From: Candidatus Hadarchaeales archaeon
GTDB lineage: Archaea > Hadarchaeota > Hadarchaeia > Hadarchaeales > WYZ-LMO6
Direction of reading: 5' to 3'
Assembly: GCA_038736355.1 (NCBI GenBank)
Contig: JAVYML010000002.1
Span: forward strand, 124,001 to 188,000
DNA: 64,000 nucleotides
The notes below the pieces were generated by a model. That model saw only the letters and a list, made by a program, of their open reading frames with translations, did not search any database and was not told the DNA's origin. Made by a program: the position numbers and the translations under genes. Shown one piece after another: positions 1 through 9,643 of the stretch. Each line of letters starts with the position of its first letter. Within the stretch, counting starts at the first letter, position 1.

Positions 1-174
1 GCCGACCAGCTTGCCACCGCCGGAGAGCTTCTGATGGGAGAAGCGGGTGAAAGGATTCCGTTGGTGGTGGTGAGGGGACTACGGATAAAGGGCAAGGGCA
101 TACCCTCGCCAGCTGTCAGACCCGAGGAATGCCTCTATTTTTCCCTCCTGAGAAAAGGATTCAAACGCGGTTGA
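1..174 (+). CDS. cofE: F420-0:gamma-glutamyl ligase CofE, C-terminal fragment (5' cut by window edge)
   Basis: Only the last 57 codons are present, in frame from base 1 to TGA at 172-174. The segment reads ADQLATAGELLMGEAGE followed by a PLVVVRGL stretch, which resembles the conserved C-terminal part of CofE, the GTP-dependent enzyme that adds glutamates to coenzyme F420-0. The gene would imply F420-dependent redox chemistry, as in many archaea. Its 3' end overlaps the convergent ATPase gene by 14 bases. The call rests on a short stretch, so a related amide ligase cannot be excluded. Confidence 0.7.
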   Translation, partial: ADQLATAGELLMGEAGERIPLVVVRGLRIKGKGIPSPAVRPEECLYFSLLRKGFKRG

Positions 175-928
175 GAGGTTTTAGCTCCACTCCCCTCTTA
201 TCCGAATGTATCTCAAACATTTTTTCCTCCAAAAGGGTTCCGAGAAGCTTTTCGCAAACCATCACTTCCTTCCCGTGTTCTTTGCGGAAGGTGATAATGC
301 CATCGGCCTTCGAGAGGATATTGGCCTCGAGGGAAGGATCCAAAGTGCCAGGTACTAACAGGGCCAAGATCACGAATCCCCACTTCCTGCAAGCCTCTCC
401 CATTTCTTCCAAGAAAGCCAAAAACTCCACCTTCTCTTCTTCTGAAAAGAAGAGGGCGAAGTCGTTAAGAGGGAAGAAAATCAAAACGGAGTTGGAAGCT
501 TCCCTCTCCAAAAACTTGGAAAGATCGGAAAAGATTTTGGCCTTGGCATCCCTCACCACCTTCCCATCCGTTTGTTTGAGCCATCTCGCCAAGTCCATGA
601 AGGACTCGGGAAGTTCCCAGAAGGAGCGGAAAAAGGCCTTGGAGGAAAAAGTCTTGCAGAAATCCTCCGAGAATTTTCCACTAACATCTTGAAGCACGCT
701 CTGCTTGGTAGTGGCGAGGGTAAGATACCAGATGCGTTCGGGAAGGACTTGATTTTCATGTAGCTTGGAACCGTTGAGTCTTGCCAGCCTAACGGAAAGC
801 GTGTGGAGGAAGTCCTCCTTTCTGGTACCTGGAGGACCTACCAACACGATCAAAGAACCTAGAGGAAATCCTCCTTGAAACACCTTATCCAACGGTTCAA
901 AACCCGTGGGAACCCTAAGAATCATCAT
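161..928 (-). CDS. RecA/KaiC-superfamily ATPase-like protein with degenerate Walker A
   Basis: The 255-residue product opens like archaeal RecA/KaiC/GvpD-type ATPases: a TGFEPLDKVFQGGFPLGSLIVLVG core followed by a P-loop near residues 32-39 reading GPPGTRKE. The invariant lysine is kept, but the following Ser/Thr is Glu, so nucleotide hydrolysis may be lost or altered. A hydrophobic strand ending VLIFFPLND (about residues 148-156) occupies the Walker B position. An AGGAGGGTAAG Shine-Dalgarno sequence lies about nine bases before the ATG, supporting this start. It is probably a single-domain relative of the KaiC/Rad55 group of unknown role. Confidence 0.6.
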   Translation of the reverse strand: MMILRVPTGFEPLDKVFQGGFPLGSLIVLVGPPGTRKEDFLHTLSVRLARLNGSKLHENQVLPERIWYLTLATTKQSVLQDVSGKFSEDFCKTFSSKAFFRSFWELPESFMDLARWLKQTDGKVVRDAKAKIFSDLSKFLEREASNSVLIFFPLNDFALFFSEEEKVEFLAFLEEMGEACRKWGFVILALLVPGTLDPSLEANILSKADGIITFRKEHGKEVMVCEKLLGTLLEEKMFEIHSDKRGVELKPLNRV

Positions 929-1044
929 TTTTTTTCTTACCCTCCTTTCTTTAAAAGTATAGCCTATCTTATAAATTATTTCCGATTTTGAAATAGCCTC
1001 TTGACAAAAGCTTTAGAGAGAAGCCGTTCACCTCAGAAGGTCGA
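929..1044. promoter_or_regulatory. Divergent promoter region between ATPase and ion transporter
   Basis: This 116-base AT-rich gap separates two divergent genes. A TATA-like CTTATAAATT sits at about 969-978 and could serve the plus-strand transporter. On the minus strand a TTTTAAAG stretch precedes the strong AGGAGGG ribosome-binding site of the ATPase gene. Confidence 0.5.
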
Positions 1045-2292
1045 ATGGAAACTTCCAAGTGGGCCACGCTACTCATCTTTGTGTGTTGCTATGCCCTAGC
1101 GATTTCGCGCAAAACCAGACTTTCCCTGATCTCCCTTTCCTCCGCCCTTCTCCTCCTCTTGCTGGGGATTTTGAATCCGAGGGAGGCTTTCGAGTCCATC
1201 AGGTGGAGCGTCCTAGCGCTCTATTGGGGCTTCCTCCTTCTTTCCCTTTCCTTCTCGGAGAGCGGTCTCCCCTCCCTCCTCGCCCACCGTTTCCTCAAAG
1301 CTTCCAGAAGCGAGGGTAAGGCCCTCTTCCTCCTCTGTGGCCTCACCGCCCTCCTCTCGGCCTTCCTGGAGAACGTGGGGGTGGTTCTCATGATGGCTCC
1401 CATAGCCCTGGAGCTGGCGAGAAAAACCCGCACCTCACCCTTCTTGCCACTGGTTTCCGTGGCCCTTTCCTCTAACATGACCACCACCGTGAGCATGATT
1501 GCCGATCCCCCCTCCATCATCCTAGCCTCGGAAACCGGCATGCACTTCATGGACTTCTACTGGTTCAAGGGGAGACCGGGGTTGGGTACCCTTTCCGTGA
1601 TAGGGGTGATAACCGGTCTCCTCACCCATTACTTCCTGCACCTAAAGAGGAGAAAGAACCGTATCGAAGTGAAGGAGGAAAGGATGAAGGTAGACTATTC
1701 TCCCCTCCTCCTCTTCCTCGCAGGGATCCTCCTCCTCTGTCTGGAGCCCTACTTGAAGATAGGCCAGGGAACTATAGGCTTGGGAGTAGGACTGGGTTCC
1801 CTATTCCTGTGCTGGAGGAAGGCCGGAAAACTCCTCCGCGAGTTCGATTGGGATTCCCTCCTCTTCCTGCTCGGTATCTTCGTGGTGATAAGGGCCACCG
1901 AAAAAGTGGGGCTTCTCGAAGACCTAGCGGGAGGTCTGGAAGGCCTGAAGCTCGGTTCCCTCTCCATCCTCTTCTTGCTCACTTATCTTTCCATGGGGCT
2001 TTCTTCCTTCATGGACAACGTTCCCCTCACCATCCTGATGCTCCCTATCTGCAAGGACCTAGGGGGCTTGTTGGGCATGAGTTCCCTTCCCCTCATGTAT
2101 GGGGTACTGATAGGAACGGGAATAGGGGGAAACATAACACCCGTGGGTGCTGCTGCCAACCTCTTCGCCTGCAGGATTCTGGAGAAAAAGGGACACAGGG
2201 TAAAACTGAAGGAATACCTCAAGCTCAGCCTACCCCTTTCCCTCGTTTCCGTTTCCGTTTCCCTTCTCCTCCTTCAACTCTTCTGGATGTGA
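1045..2292 (+). CDS. ArsB/NhaD/CitM-type (IT superfamily) ion transporter
   Basis: A 415-residue polytopic membrane protein with about 10-12 hydrophobic segments. It shows hallmarks of the ion transporter superfamily (ArsB, NhaD, SLC13, P-protein): a first-half signature with [13 protein letters not shown] and [19 protein letters not shown], and a second-half repeat with [15 protein letters not shown] and [17 protein letters not shown]. These are the two inverted helical-hairpin motifs of the family. The substrate cannot be read from sequence; arsenite, sodium/proton exchange or carboxylates are all known in the family. Confidence 0.8.
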   Translation: METSKWATLLIFVCCYALAISRKTRLSLISLSSALLLLLLGILNPREAFESIRWSVLALYWGFLLLSLSFSESGLPSLLAHRFLKASRSEGKALFLLCGLTALLSAFLENVGVVLMMAPIALELARKTRTSPFLPLVSVALSSNMTTTVSMIADPPSIILASETGMHFMDFYWFKGRPGLGTLSVIGVITGLLTHYFLHLKRRKNRIEVKEERMKVDYSPLLLFLAGILLLCLEPYLKIGQGTIGLGVGLGSLFLCWRKAGKLLREFDWDSLLFLLGIFVVIRATEKVGLLEDLAGGLEGLKLGSLSILFLLTYLSMGLSSFMDNVPLTILMLPICKDLGGLLGMSSLPLMYGVLIGTGIGGNITPVGAAANLFACRILEKKGHRVKLKEYLKLSLPLSLVSVSVSLLLLQLFWM

Positions 2293-2332
2293 CCCGGAAA
2301 ACGATTTAGGCAGCACGGGGAAGAATAACAAG

Positions 2333-3781
2333 ATGACCGTAAAACTCAAGAGGATAGACGAGGTCAGGTGGGAAATCCCTCAAGATTACAAGCCTGGGAT
2401 GAGGGTACCTGCCCGCATCTACGCCGATGAGGAGATGATAAGGGAGATGGGGAAGGATCTGACGCTGGAGCAGGCCGCCAACGTTTCTTTCCTCCAGGGC
2501 ATCTACAAGTATAGCATCACCCTACCCGATGGTCACCAAGGTTACGGCTTCCCGATAGGTGGCGTTGCCGCCACGGACGCGGAAACTGGTGTGATCTCTC
2601 CCGGAGGGGTGGGCTATGACATCAACTGCGGTGTTAGGGTTCTTCGTACCAACCTCACGAAGGAAGAAGTGATCCCCAAGCTCCACCAACTCGTAGAGAC
2701 CCTCTTCAGGAATGTTCCCTCGGGACTGGGGAGCACGGGACACGTCAGACTCACCCCGCAGCAGCTGGACGAGGTCCTGGAGCTCGGTGCAAAATGGGCC
2801 GTGGAAAATGGCTTCGGTTGGAAGGAGGATTTGGAGAGGCTGGAGGAGGGAGGATGCATGGAAGGTGCCGATCCGAAGAAGGTGAGCACTGAGGCCAAGA
2901 AGAGGGGATTCCCACAGCTGGGCAGTTTGGGGAGCGGGAACCACTTCCTAGAAGTGCAGGTGGTGGACAGGATTTATGACCCCGAAGTGGCCAAAGTCTT
3001 CGGTCTGGAGAGGGAAGGGCAGGTAACCGTTATGATCCATACTGGTTCCAGGGGTTTGGGACACCAAGTCTGCTCCGACTACTTGAGGACGATGGAAAGG
3101 GCTGCCCATCATTACAAAATCCACCTCCCCGACAGGGAGTTGGTGAATGTGCCTTTCACCTCACCGGAGGGGGAAGCCTATTTCTCGGCCATGAAGGGTG
3201 CCGCCAACTTCGCTTGGGCCAACAGACAAATGATCACGCATTGGGTAAGGCAGAGTTTCGAACAGGTTTTTGGAAGGGAAGCTGAAGCCTTGGGCCTCCA
3301 CGTGATCTACGATGTGGCACATAACATAGCCAAGCTGGAAGAACACAAAGTGAACGGGGAGAAAAAGGAAGTAGTGGTGCACAGGAAAGGGGCCACGAGG
3401 GCCTTTGGCCCTGGACATCCCCAAGTCCCCTCTCTCTACAGGAAGGTAGGACAACCCGTCCTCATCCCAGGGGACATGGGGACAGCTTCCTATTTGCTGG
3501 TGGGGACGGAGAGAGCCATGGAAGAGAGCTTCGGCTCCACCGCTCACGGTGCGGGAAGACATCTCTCCAGGGCCGCTGCCCTCAGGCAATTCAGGGGAGA
3601 TGAAATAAGGAACGAATTGGGAGAGAGGGGTATCTACGTGAAGGCAGCCAAACTCTCCGTGATAGCCGAGGAAGCCCCCCAGGCCTACAAGAACGTGGAT
3701 AAGGTAGTGGAGATCACACACCGGGCAGGTCTCTCCCTGAAAGTAGCGAGACTCATCCCGGTGGGGGTGGCAAAGGGTTAA
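2333..3781 (+). CDS. rtcB: RNA-splicing ligase RtcB
   Basis: 482 residues, the normal intein-free length for RtcB, the GTP- and Mn-dependent ligase that joins 2',3'-cyclic phosphate (or 3'-phosphate) and 5'-OH RNA ends, including tRNA exon halves in archaea. Recognisable family blocks are [48 protein letters not shown] and the guanylylated-histidine block STAHGAGR near residue 403. Its stop codon directly abuts the ATG of the next gene, which suggests co-transcription with the SPOUT methyltransferase and ribosomal genes. Confidence 0.97.
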   Translation: MTVKLKRIDEVRWEIPQDYKPGMRVPARIYADEEMIREMGKDLTLEQAANVSFLQGIYKYSITLPDGHQGYGFPIGGVAATDAETGVISPGGVGYDINCGVRVLRTNLTKEEVIPKLHQLVETLFRNVPSGLGSTGHVRLTPQQLDEVLELGAKWAVENGFGWKEDLERLEEGGCMEGADPKKVSTEAKKRGFPQLGSLGSGNHFLEVQVVDRIYDPEVAKVFGLEREGQVTVMIHTGSRGLGHQVCSDYLRTMERAAHHYKIHLPDRELVNVPFTSPEGEAYFSAMKGAANFAWANRQMITHWVRQSFEQVFGREAEALGLHVIYDVAHNIAKLEEHKVNGEKKEVVVHRKGATRAFGPGHPQVPSLYRKVGQPVLIPGDMGTASYLLVGTERAMEESFGSTAHGAGRHLSRAAALRQFRGDEIRNELGERGIYVKAAKLSVIAEEAPQAYKNVDKVVEITHRAGLSLKVARLIPVGVAKG

Positions 3782-4618
3782 ATGGGTTCCATCTCCGTCC
3801 TTCTCCCCTCTTCCCTCGTTTCTGACAGTCAAAGCCAGCTCGAGAAAACCTTTAAGCTCGGGATGGTGGCCCGTGCCCTTGCCATCTTCAGGGTGGAGGA
3901 AGTGGTAATCTACAGGGATCGTGATCCACACGTGAAGGACCACAGGAAGGAGACCGACTTCATCTGTACAGTCCTCAGATACGCCGAAACCCCACAATAC
4001 TTGAGGAGACTCCTCTTCCCCAAGATGGAGACCCTCAGATACGTGGGAATCCTTCCACCCCTCAGAACGCCCCATCATCCCCTTCAGACCGAAAAAAACA
4101 CGCCTGGGGCCTTCAGGGAAGCGGTGGTGCTGAAGTCGGAGAAAGGGAGGAGCCTCCTGGAGCTCGGACTGAAGGAAAAGGGGGTTACGGAGAAAAGGCT
4201 GGAGGAAGGGAGGAGGGTGACCGTCAAGCTGGTGGAGAGGGTGGGGGAAGTTTGGAGGGTGGAGGTGGTACCGAGGGAAGGCACGGGAGAGTACTGGGGG
4301 TACAGGGTCTTGGAAAAGGGAAGCCTTTCGGAAGCCGTCAAAAGGTATGAGGCTTACTTTAAAATAGGGACGTCGAGATACGGTAAAAAACTGGAGGAGT
4401 TGAGGAGGAGTCTGAAGGAGATGAAACCGGAACGTCTCATGGTGGCCTTCGGAGGCCCCTATGCCGGTTTGCTCTCCATATGCGAGAGGGAAGGCAGGAG
4501 AGCGGAGGAACTCTTCCATCTCCTCGTGAACACCCTTCCCGGGCAGGGTGTGGCCACGGTGAGAACGGAGGAGGCCCTCCTCGCCACCCTAGCCCTCTTG
4601 AGAGCGGAGGTGGAATGA
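3782..4618 (+). CDS. SPOUT-class RNA methyltransferase (MTH1/C9orf114-like)
   Basis: 278 residues. The N-terminus (SISVLLPSSLVSDSQ, then KTFKLGMVARALAIFRVEEVVIYRD) is characteristic of the archaeal SPOUT methyltransferase family typified by MTH1, and the gene stands directly before rpl3, a conserved archaeal arrangement. The C-terminal part (RLMVAFGGPYAGLLSI then VNTLPGQGVATVRTEEALLATLALL) matches the knotted SAM-binding half; a central insert (about 90-170) would be the OB-like domain. It probably methylates rRNA. Start and stop abut both neighbours with no spacer. Confidence 0.85.
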   Translation: MGSISVLLPSSLVSDSQSQLEKTFKLGMVARALAIFRVEEVVIYRDRDPHVKDHRKETDFICTVLRYAETPQYLRRLLFPKMETLRYVGILPPLRTPHHPLQTEKNTPGAFREAVVLKSEKGRSLLELGLKEKGVTEKRLEEGRRVTVKLVERVGEVWRVEVVPREGTGEYWGYRVLEKGSLSEAVKRYEAYFKIGTSRYGKKLEELRRSLKEMKPERLMVAFGGPYAGLLSICEREGRRAEELFHLLVNTLPGQGVATVRTEEALLATLALLRAEVE

Positions 4619-5617
4619 ATGGGAAGGAGAGCCCATAGGCCTAGGAGGGGATCGCTGGCCTTCTCCCCGAGGGTGAGGGCGCCTTCCCCCATACCCCACA
4701 TCAGATCTTGGCCGGAGGAAAAGGAGGTGCGTTTACTGGGCTTCGCGGGATACAAGGCTGGAATGACCCATGTTTTTTATATAGACGACAAGAAAACCAG
4801 CCCCACGGCGGGAAAGGAGATCTTTTCACCAGCCACCGTGATAGAGACCCCTCCCCTGAAGGTCTGTGGAGTGCGCCTGCTGGAAAAGACCGATCATGGC
4901 CTCCGAACCCTCACCGAAGTCTGGGCGGATGACCTGCCCAAGGAGCTGGGTAGGAGGATCAAACTCCCGAAGAAGGCCTGTCAGGAGGAGGGAATGAAGA
5001 AGGCTGAAGAGCTGCTGAAGGAGGGAAGGGTCGCGGAAGTGAGGGTGCTCGTTTGTACCCAGCCCTGGCTCTGCTCTGGACCCAAGAAAAAACCCGACCT
5101 CTTCGAGGTGGGAGTGGGTGGACCCGATGTTCTTTCCAAATGGGAATACTGCAAGGGCCTGCTCGGAAAGGAAGTGAGGGTTTCGGAAGTCTTCAAACCA
5201 GGCGAATACGTGGACGCCACCGCCATCACGAAGGGCAAAGGTTTCCAGGGACCGGTCAAAAGGTGGGGGGTGAAGATCCTTCCCAGAAAAACCGATGACG
5301 GAAGAAGACAGGTGGGTACCCTGGGTCCCTGGACCCCTGCGAGGGTAATGTGGACGGTTCCAGCCGCTGGACAGATGGGATACCACCAGAGGACGGAGTT
5401 GAACAAACGCATCCTCAAGATAGGGAAGGGAGAAGAAGTGACCCCGCCAGGGGGCTTCAAAAGGTGGGGAACCGTGAAAAGCGATTACGTACTGGTGGCC
5501 GGATCCCTGCCCGGACCCACGAAGAGACTCATCCATCTGAGACCAGCCGCGAGGATGAGGGAAAGCCCGGGAGTCCCCGTGGTGACCTACATAGCGAGTG
5601 CGGGTGGGAAGAAATGA
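4619..5617 (+). CDS. rpl3: Ribosomal protein uL3 (L3)
   Basis: 332 residues, the expected archaeal/eukaryotic L3 length. Typical blocks are GRRAHRPRRGSLAFSPR at the N-terminus, LLGFAGYKAGMTHV, AITKGKGFQGPVKRWG and RRQVGTLGPW. L3 binds near the 3' end of 23S rRNA and helps shape the peptidyl-transferase centre. The ATG follows the previous stop directly, and the gene overlaps rpl4 by four bases (ATGA), indicating translational coupling. Confidence 0.98.
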   Translation: MGRRAHRPRRGSLAFSPRVRAPSPIPHIRSWPEEKEVRLLGFAGYKAGMTHVFYIDDKKTSPTAGKEIFSPATVIETPPLKVCGVRLLEKTDHGLRTLTEVWADDLPKELGRRIKLPKKACQEEGMKKAEELLKEGRVAEVRVLVCTQPWLCSGPKKKPDLFEVGVGGPDVLSKWEYCKGLLGKEVRVSEVFKPGEYVDATAITKGKGFQGPVKRWGVKILPRKTDDGRRQVGTLGPWTPARVMWTVPAAGQMGYHQRTELNKRILKIGKGEEVTPPGGFKRWGTVKSDYVLVAGSLPGPTKRLIHLRPAARMRESPGVPVVTYIASAGGKK

Positions 5618-6390
5618 AGGTCCCCGTTTTCTCCCTCGAAGGAAGCAGGATAGGGGAGGTGGAACTCCCCGAGGTCTTTCAGGAGGAATACAGACCGGAC
5701 CTCATAAAGAGAGCCGTGATCTCCTCCCAGACCGCCCGTCTTCAACCAAAGGGGGTTGATCCCATGGCCGGCAAGCGCACGACGGCGGAGACGTGGGGGA
5801 AGGGTTATGGGGTGGCCAGGGTACGGAGGGTGAAGGGAAGGGGATCACCAGCCTCAGGCACGGGTGCCTTTTCCCCCCACACGGTGGGGGGGAGAAGAGC
5901 CCATCCTCCCCTTCCTTGGAAGATCCTGAAGGAGAGGATCAACAAAAAGGAAAAGAAGCTCGCCTTCCGCTCGGCGGTAGCAGCCACGGCAAGGGTTGAA
6001 CTCGTGCGCTCGAGGGGCCATCTCGTGGAGAAAATACCTTCCCTCCCCCTGGTGGTGGAGGACAAACTCGAAGAACTCTCGGAGACGAAGAAGGTCAAGG
6101 AGGTCTTTCAAAAGCTTGGGCTCTGGGAGGAAGTGGAAAGGGTCTCCGAGAAGGAAAAGATAAGGGCTGGAAGGGGGAAGATGAGGGGAAGAAAATACAG
6201 GAGACCCGTTGGACCGCTGCTCGTCATCTCCGGGGACAAAGGGATAAAGAAGGGAGCAGGGAATCTTCCTGGGGTGGAGGTGGTGGAAGTGAGGAACCTG
6301 GGAGTGGAGGATCTGGCACCGGGGGGAATGCCGGCGAGACTCACGGTCTGGACCACCTCCGCCCTAGAAAGGCTGGAGGAGAGGGTATGA
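5614..6390 (+). CDS. rpl4: Ribosomal protein uL4 (L4)
   Basis: 258 residues from ATG 5614, which overlaps the rpl3 stop by four bases; the frame is open further upstream but only as a shadow of rpl3. The segment after residue 45 (DPMAGKRTTAETWGKGYGVARV) and the loop with HTVGGRRAHPP are typical of archaeal L4, whose extended loop lines the exit tunnel. It ends with an ATGA overlap into rpl23. Confidence 0.97.
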   Translation: MKVPVFSLEGSRIGEVELPEVFQEEYRPDLIKRAVISSQTARLQPKGVDPMAGKRTTAETWGKGYGVARVRRVKGRGSPASGTGAFSPHTVGGRRAHPPLPWKILKERINKKEKKLAFRSAVAATARVELVRSRGHLVEKIPSLPLVVEDKLEELSETKKVKEVFQKLGLWEEVERVSEKEKIRAGRGKMRGRKYRRPVGPLLVISGDKGIKKGAGNLPGVEVVEVRNLGVEDLAPGGMPARLTVWTTSALERLEERV

Positions 6391-6650
6391 AGGATCCCCA
6401 CAAGGTGATCCTCTATCCCCTTGCCACCGAAAAGGCCGTGAGGCTAATAGAGAAAGAAAACAAGCTAACCTTCGTGGTTTCAGAGGATGCCAACAAGATC
6501 GACGTGAAGAGGGCGGTGGAAGTGCTTTATGGGGTAGAGGTGGAAAGTGTGAGGATAGTGCGCGACCCGAAGGGCAGGAAAAAGGCTTACGTGAAACTCA
6601 CCCCAAGATTTATTGCGGATGAGGTGGCATCCAAATTGGGGGTGATCTGA
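6387..6650 (+). CDS. rpl23: Ribosomal protein uL23 (L23)
   Basis: 87 residues, typical for archaeal L23, which sits beside the peptide exit and docks SRP and chaperones. The signature YPLATEKAVRLIEKENKLTFVV and VKRAVEVLYGVEVESVR is clear. It starts in an ATGA overlap with rpl4, and its TGA overlaps the ATG of rpl2. Confidence 0.97.
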   Translation: MKDPHKVILYPLATEKAVRLIEKENKLTFVVSEDANKIDVKRAVEVLYGVEVESVRIVRDPKGRKKAYVKLTPRFIADEVASKLGVI

Positions 6651-7354
6651 TGGGAAAGATCATAAGGGCACAGCGAATAGGAAAGGGTTCCCCCACGTAC
6701 AGGGCCAAGAGCTGGAGGAGGGTGGGGGAGGTGAAGCTTCCCCCGACGCGTGCCACCAAGGGGGTGGTGGTGGACATCGTACACGAACCGGGGAGAGGCT
6801 ACCCCCTCATGCTGGTCAAGTTCAGGGAAGGCTTCAGGGTGGTCCTTCCCGCTCCCGAGGGGATAAAAGTGGGGGAGGAAATAGAATGTGGTCCCGGGGC
6901 GGGGGACAAGATAGGCAACATCAAAACTTTAGCGGAAATCCCGGAGGGAACCAAGATCTTCAACGTGGAAGCCCTTCCGGGGGATGGGGGGAAGTTCGCC
7001 AGAACTTCTGGCTCATATGCCGTTTTGGTGGCCAAGGAGGGGGGGAAGGCAATGGTGCAGCTGCCCTCGGGGGAAATAAGGGCCTTCGACCTGAGGTGCA
7101 GGGCCATCATAGGCACGGTCTCGGGAGGGGGCAGGATAGAAAAACCCTTCCTGAAGGCGGGGAAGAAACACCATGCCATGCTCGCGAAGGGGAAGCCCTA
7201 TCCACGCGTGAAGGGTGTGGCCATGAACGTGGTGGACCATCCCTTCGGAGGCGGAAGGGGGAGGCACGCTGGCAGACCCAAGATAGTTTCCAGGAATGCC
7301 CCTCCGGGACAGAAGGTGGGTCTCATAGCCGCCAGGAGAGTTGGAAAGAGGTAG
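6650..7354 (+). CDS. rpl2: Ribosomal protein uL2 (L2)
   Basis: 234 residues, as in other archaea. L2 is one of the oldest 50S proteins and supports subunit joining and the peptidyl-transferase centre. Visible signatures include KGVVVDIVHEPGRGYPL, GSYAVLVAKEGGKAMVQLPSGEIR and the C-terminal GVAMNVVDHPFGGGRG motif with its conserved histidine. It sits within the uninterrupted ribosomal operon. Confidence 0.98.
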   Translation: MGKIIRAQRIGKGSPTYRAKSWRRVGEVKLPPTRATKGVVVDIVHEPGRGYPLMLVKFREGFRVVLPAPEGIKVGEEIECGPGAGDKIGNIKTLAEIPEGTKIFNVEALPGDGGKFARTSGSYAVLVAKEGGKAMVQLPSGEIRAFDLRCRAIIGTVSGGGRIEKPFLKAGKKHHAMLAKGKPYPRVKGVAMNVVDHPFGGGRGRHAGRPKIVSRNAPPGQKVGLIAARRVGKR

Positions 7355-7360
7355 GGGAGG

Positions 7361-7768
7361 ATGCCGAAGAAGTTCACCTACAGGGGATACACCCTGGAAG
7401 AACTGAAGAAAATGCCCTTGGAGGATTTTGCCAAGCTCCTTCCCTCTCGCCAGCGTAGGTCCCTCCTCAGACTCCTGAGGGGTCTCCATCCTGAGGGAAA
7501 GAAACTCCTGACCAAGGTCAGGAAAGTCCTGCAAAAGGGGAACGGGGATACCATCATCCGCACCCACCTGAGGGAAATGATCATCCTCCCGGAGATGGTG
7601 GGGCTGAAGTTCGGAGTGTACAACGGAAAGGAATTCGTGGTGGTGGAAATAAAGCCGGAGATGATAGGGCACAGGCTGGGTGAGTTCAGCCAGACGAGGA
7701 AAAGGGTGATCCATGGGGCTCCGGGCATAGGCGCCACGCGCAGCTCGATGTTCGTCCCGCTGAAGTGA
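7361..7768 (+). CDS. rps19: Ribosomal protein uS19 (S19)
   Basis: 135 residues, the archaeal length with an N-terminal extension. The conserved core [25 protein letters not shown] and the tail [23 protein letters not shown] identify S19, a small-subunit head protein. An AGGGGAGG Shine-Dalgarno sequence overlaps the end of rpl2 just before the ATG. Confidence 0.97.
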   Translation: MPKKFTYRGYTLEELKKMPLEDFAKLLPSRQRRSLLRLLRGLHPEGKKLLTKVRKVLQKGNGDTIIRTHLREMIILPEMVGLKFGVYNGKEFVVVEIKPEMIGHRLGEFSQTRKRVIHGAPGIGATRSSMFVPLK

Positions 7769-7772
7769 TGGG

Positions 7773-8222
7773 ATGCCCAAGTTCGGTTATTCCTGCAAGG
7801 TGGAGGAACCCTGCGCCAAGGCCATGGGTAGGGAACTGAGGATTTCTCCCAAGGATGCCGTGGAAATCTGCAGGGAGATAAGGGGAATGAAGCTGCGCCA
7901 AGCCCAGGCTTACTTGGAAGAGGTGGTGAAAAAGAAAAGGGCCGTTCCCTTCAGGAGACATGCCAAAAAGGTGCCCCATCACAAGGGAACCAAGGGTGCC
8001 GGAGCCTATCCCGTCAAGGCGGCCAAGGCCATCCTGCAGGTCCTGAAGAACGCTGAGGCCAACGCCGTTTACAAGGGATTGAACGTGGAAAAGCTCAAGA
8101 TCGTGCATGCGAGTGCCAGCAAGGGAATAACCCTTCCCGGCATTCTGCCTAGGGCCTTTGGCAGGGCCACACCCTATAACAAGCCCCTTACGAACGTACA
8201 GATCGTCCTCAAGGAGGCTTGA
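7773..8222 (+). CDS. rpl22: Ribosomal protein uL22 (L22)
   Basis: 149 residues. The archaeal L22 pattern is clear: GRELRISPKDAVEICREIRGMKL, RRHAKKVPHHKG and a C-terminal RAFGRATPYNKPLTNVQIVL. L22 lines the exit tunnel. The gene is separated from rps19 by four bases and is followed at once by rps3. Confidence 0.97.
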   Translation: MPKFGYSCKVEEPCAKAMGRELRISPKDAVEICREIRGMKLRQAQAYLEEVVKKKRAVPFRRHAKKVPHHKGTKGAGAYPVKAAKAILQVLKNAEANAVYKGLNVEKLKIVHASASKGITLPGILPRAFGRATPYNKPLTNVQIVLKEA

Positions 8223-8223
8223 C

Positions 8224-8871
8224 TTGAGGGTGGATAAACTCTTCGTGAAGAGGGCAATAGAGTTCGCGGAACTCAACGATTACTTGGAGAAGGAACTGGA
8301 GCATGCGGGCTATGGAGGGGTGAGTATAAGCAAGGTACCCATGGGTACTAGGATTACCCTTTACGTGGAGCGACCTGGGGCCGTGATAGGAAAAAAGGGA
8401 AAGAGCGTACAGGAGCTGACGGACGAGCTGGCCAAGAAGTTCAAGCTCGAGAATCCCCAGATAGAAGTGGTGGGAATAGAAAAGCCAGAATTGAGTGCCC
8501 CCATCATGGCAAAGAGGATCGCCTTCGCCCTCGAAAGGGGGGCGAACTTCAGGACCCTCGGATACACCTTCATGAACAGGATCATGGAAGCTGGGGCCAG
8601 GGGGGTGGAAATCGTGATCTCCGGTAAGCTTGGAGGGGAGAGGGCGAAGAAGGTGAGGTTTTACCAGGGATATTTGAGTAAGGCGGGGGATCCCGCCCAC
8701 AAGCTGGTGAGCTACGGTTTCGCCTACGCCAAGCTAAAACCGGGTGTGGTGGGGGTGAAGGTGAGGATCATGCCTCCAGGTCCCATGCCGGATGAAATAA
8801 AGCTTAAATCCGAAACCCCACAAACTCAAGAGACTCCGGAGGGAGAAGATGGCGGTGCTGAGGGCGGATGA
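8224..8871 (+). CDS. rps3: Ribosomal protein uS3 (S3)
   Basis: 215 residues from TTG 8224 (GTG 8230 is an alternative). An AAGGAGG at 8211-8217 is well placed for either; the frame is open farther upstream only as a shadow of rpl22. The KH domain with [22 protein letters not shown] and the C-terminal [21 protein letters not shown] are diagnostic. S3 forms part of the mRNA entry site. An acidic tail ([12 protein letters not shown]) overlaps the start of rpl29 by 23 bases. Confidence 0.95.
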   Translation: MRVDKLFVKRAIEFAELNDYLEKELEHAGYGGVSISKVPMGTRITLYVERPGAVIGKKGKSVQELTDELAKKFKLENPQIEVVGIEKPELSAPIMAKRIAFALERGANFRTLGYTFMNRIMEAGARGVEIVISGKLGGERAKKVRFYQGYLSKAGDPAHKLVSYGFAYAKLKPGVVGVKVRIMPPGPMPDEIKLKSETPQTQETPEGEDGGAEGG

Positions 8872-9061
8872 AATAAGGAGCATGAGCCTGGAGGAAATAA
8901 AGGCCAAGCTGAGGGAGCTCCGCGCCGAGCTGGCCAGGGAGAGGGCCATGAGGAAGGGGGGAGGACCCTCTGAAAATCCGATGAGGGCGAGGGAACTCAG
9001 ACGTGCTATAGCAAGGATTTTAACGGTGGTAAGAGAAAAGGAAAAGGTGAAAACTCCATAA
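8849..9061 (+). CDS. rpl29: Ribosomal protein uL29 (L29)
   Basis: 70 residues of two long helices, starting [26 protein letters not shown], the usual L29 pattern, with [27 protein letters not shown] completing the hairpin. L29 lies near L23 at the exit-tunnel rim. A GGAGGGAG Shine-Dalgarno sequence inside the rps3 tail precedes the ATG. Confidence 0.95.
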   Translation: MAVLRADEIRSMSLEEIKAKLRELRAELARERAMRKGGGPSENPMRARELRRAIARILTVVREKEKVKTP

Positions 9062-9372
9062 TGCAGGGGATCTGTCCACGTTGCGGCCTTCCTGCTGAAC
9101 TTTGCGTTTGCAAGGAGATCTCCAGGGAACAACAAAGGATAACCGTGTATTCCGAGAGCCGGAGGTTCGGGAAGGTGGTAACAGTGATCGAGGGACTGGA
9201 CGACAAGAAAAGCAACCTGAAGGAATTGCTCAAGAAGCTGAAGAGCAGGATGGCATGTGGAGGTACGATGAGGGAAAACGCCATAGAACTGCAGGGAGAT
9301 CATAAGAACAAGATAAAGGAAGTTCTGGTGGAGCTTGGGTTTTTACCCGAATCCATAGACATCATTGAGTGA
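9061..9372 (+). CDS. Translation initiation factor aIF1 (SUI1 family)
   Basis: 103 residues. The N-terminal CPRCGLPAELCVC Cys4 cluster and the SUI1 core (RFGKVVTVIEGLD, LLKKLKSRMACGGTMREN, IELQGDH) identify archaeal IF1, which monitors start-codon selection on the 30S subunit. Its position between rpl29 and the RNase P subunit gene is a familiar archaeal order. The ATG overlaps the rpl29 stop by one base. Confidence 0.95.
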   Translation: MQGICPRCGLPAELCVCKEISREQQRITVYSESRRFGKVVTVIEGLDDKKSNLKELLKKLKSRMACGGTMRENAIELQGDHKNKIKEVLVELGFLPESIDIIE

Positions 9373-9373
9373 G

Positions 9374-9643
9374 ATGCCCCTGCGCCCTTCCAACCTAGTA
9401 AGGCACGAACTGATCGGGTTGGAAGTGGAAATCGTGGAGAGCAGGGACCCGGGCTTGAGGGGACTGAAGGGGAAGGTGGTGGATGAGACGAAGAACATGC
9501 TTAAAATAAGGGTAGGGGGAAAGGTAAAAAGCGTGCCCAAGTCTATAGTCTGTTTGAAGTTCATCCTGCCGGGGGGAGAAGAAGTGGAAGTGGAAGGAAG
9601 GAGGCTGGTGGCCAGGCCCGAGGAGAGGGTGAGGAAGGTATGA
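9374..9643 (+). CDS. rnp1: RNase P protein component 1 (Pop4/Rpp29)
   Basis: About 89 residues from ATG 9374; a TTG at 9365 in the same frame is an alternative start. The Sm-like barrel sequence [39 protein letters not shown] is characteristic of archaeal Rnp1, which with other protein subunits assists the catalytic RNA in removing tRNA 5' leaders. It lies in its conserved position before rps17 and overlaps it by four bases. Confidence 0.93.
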   Translation: MPLRPSNLVRHELIGLEVEIVESRDPGLRGLKGKVVDETKNMLKIRVGGKVKSVPKSIVCLKFILPGGEEVEVEGRRLVARPEERVRKV

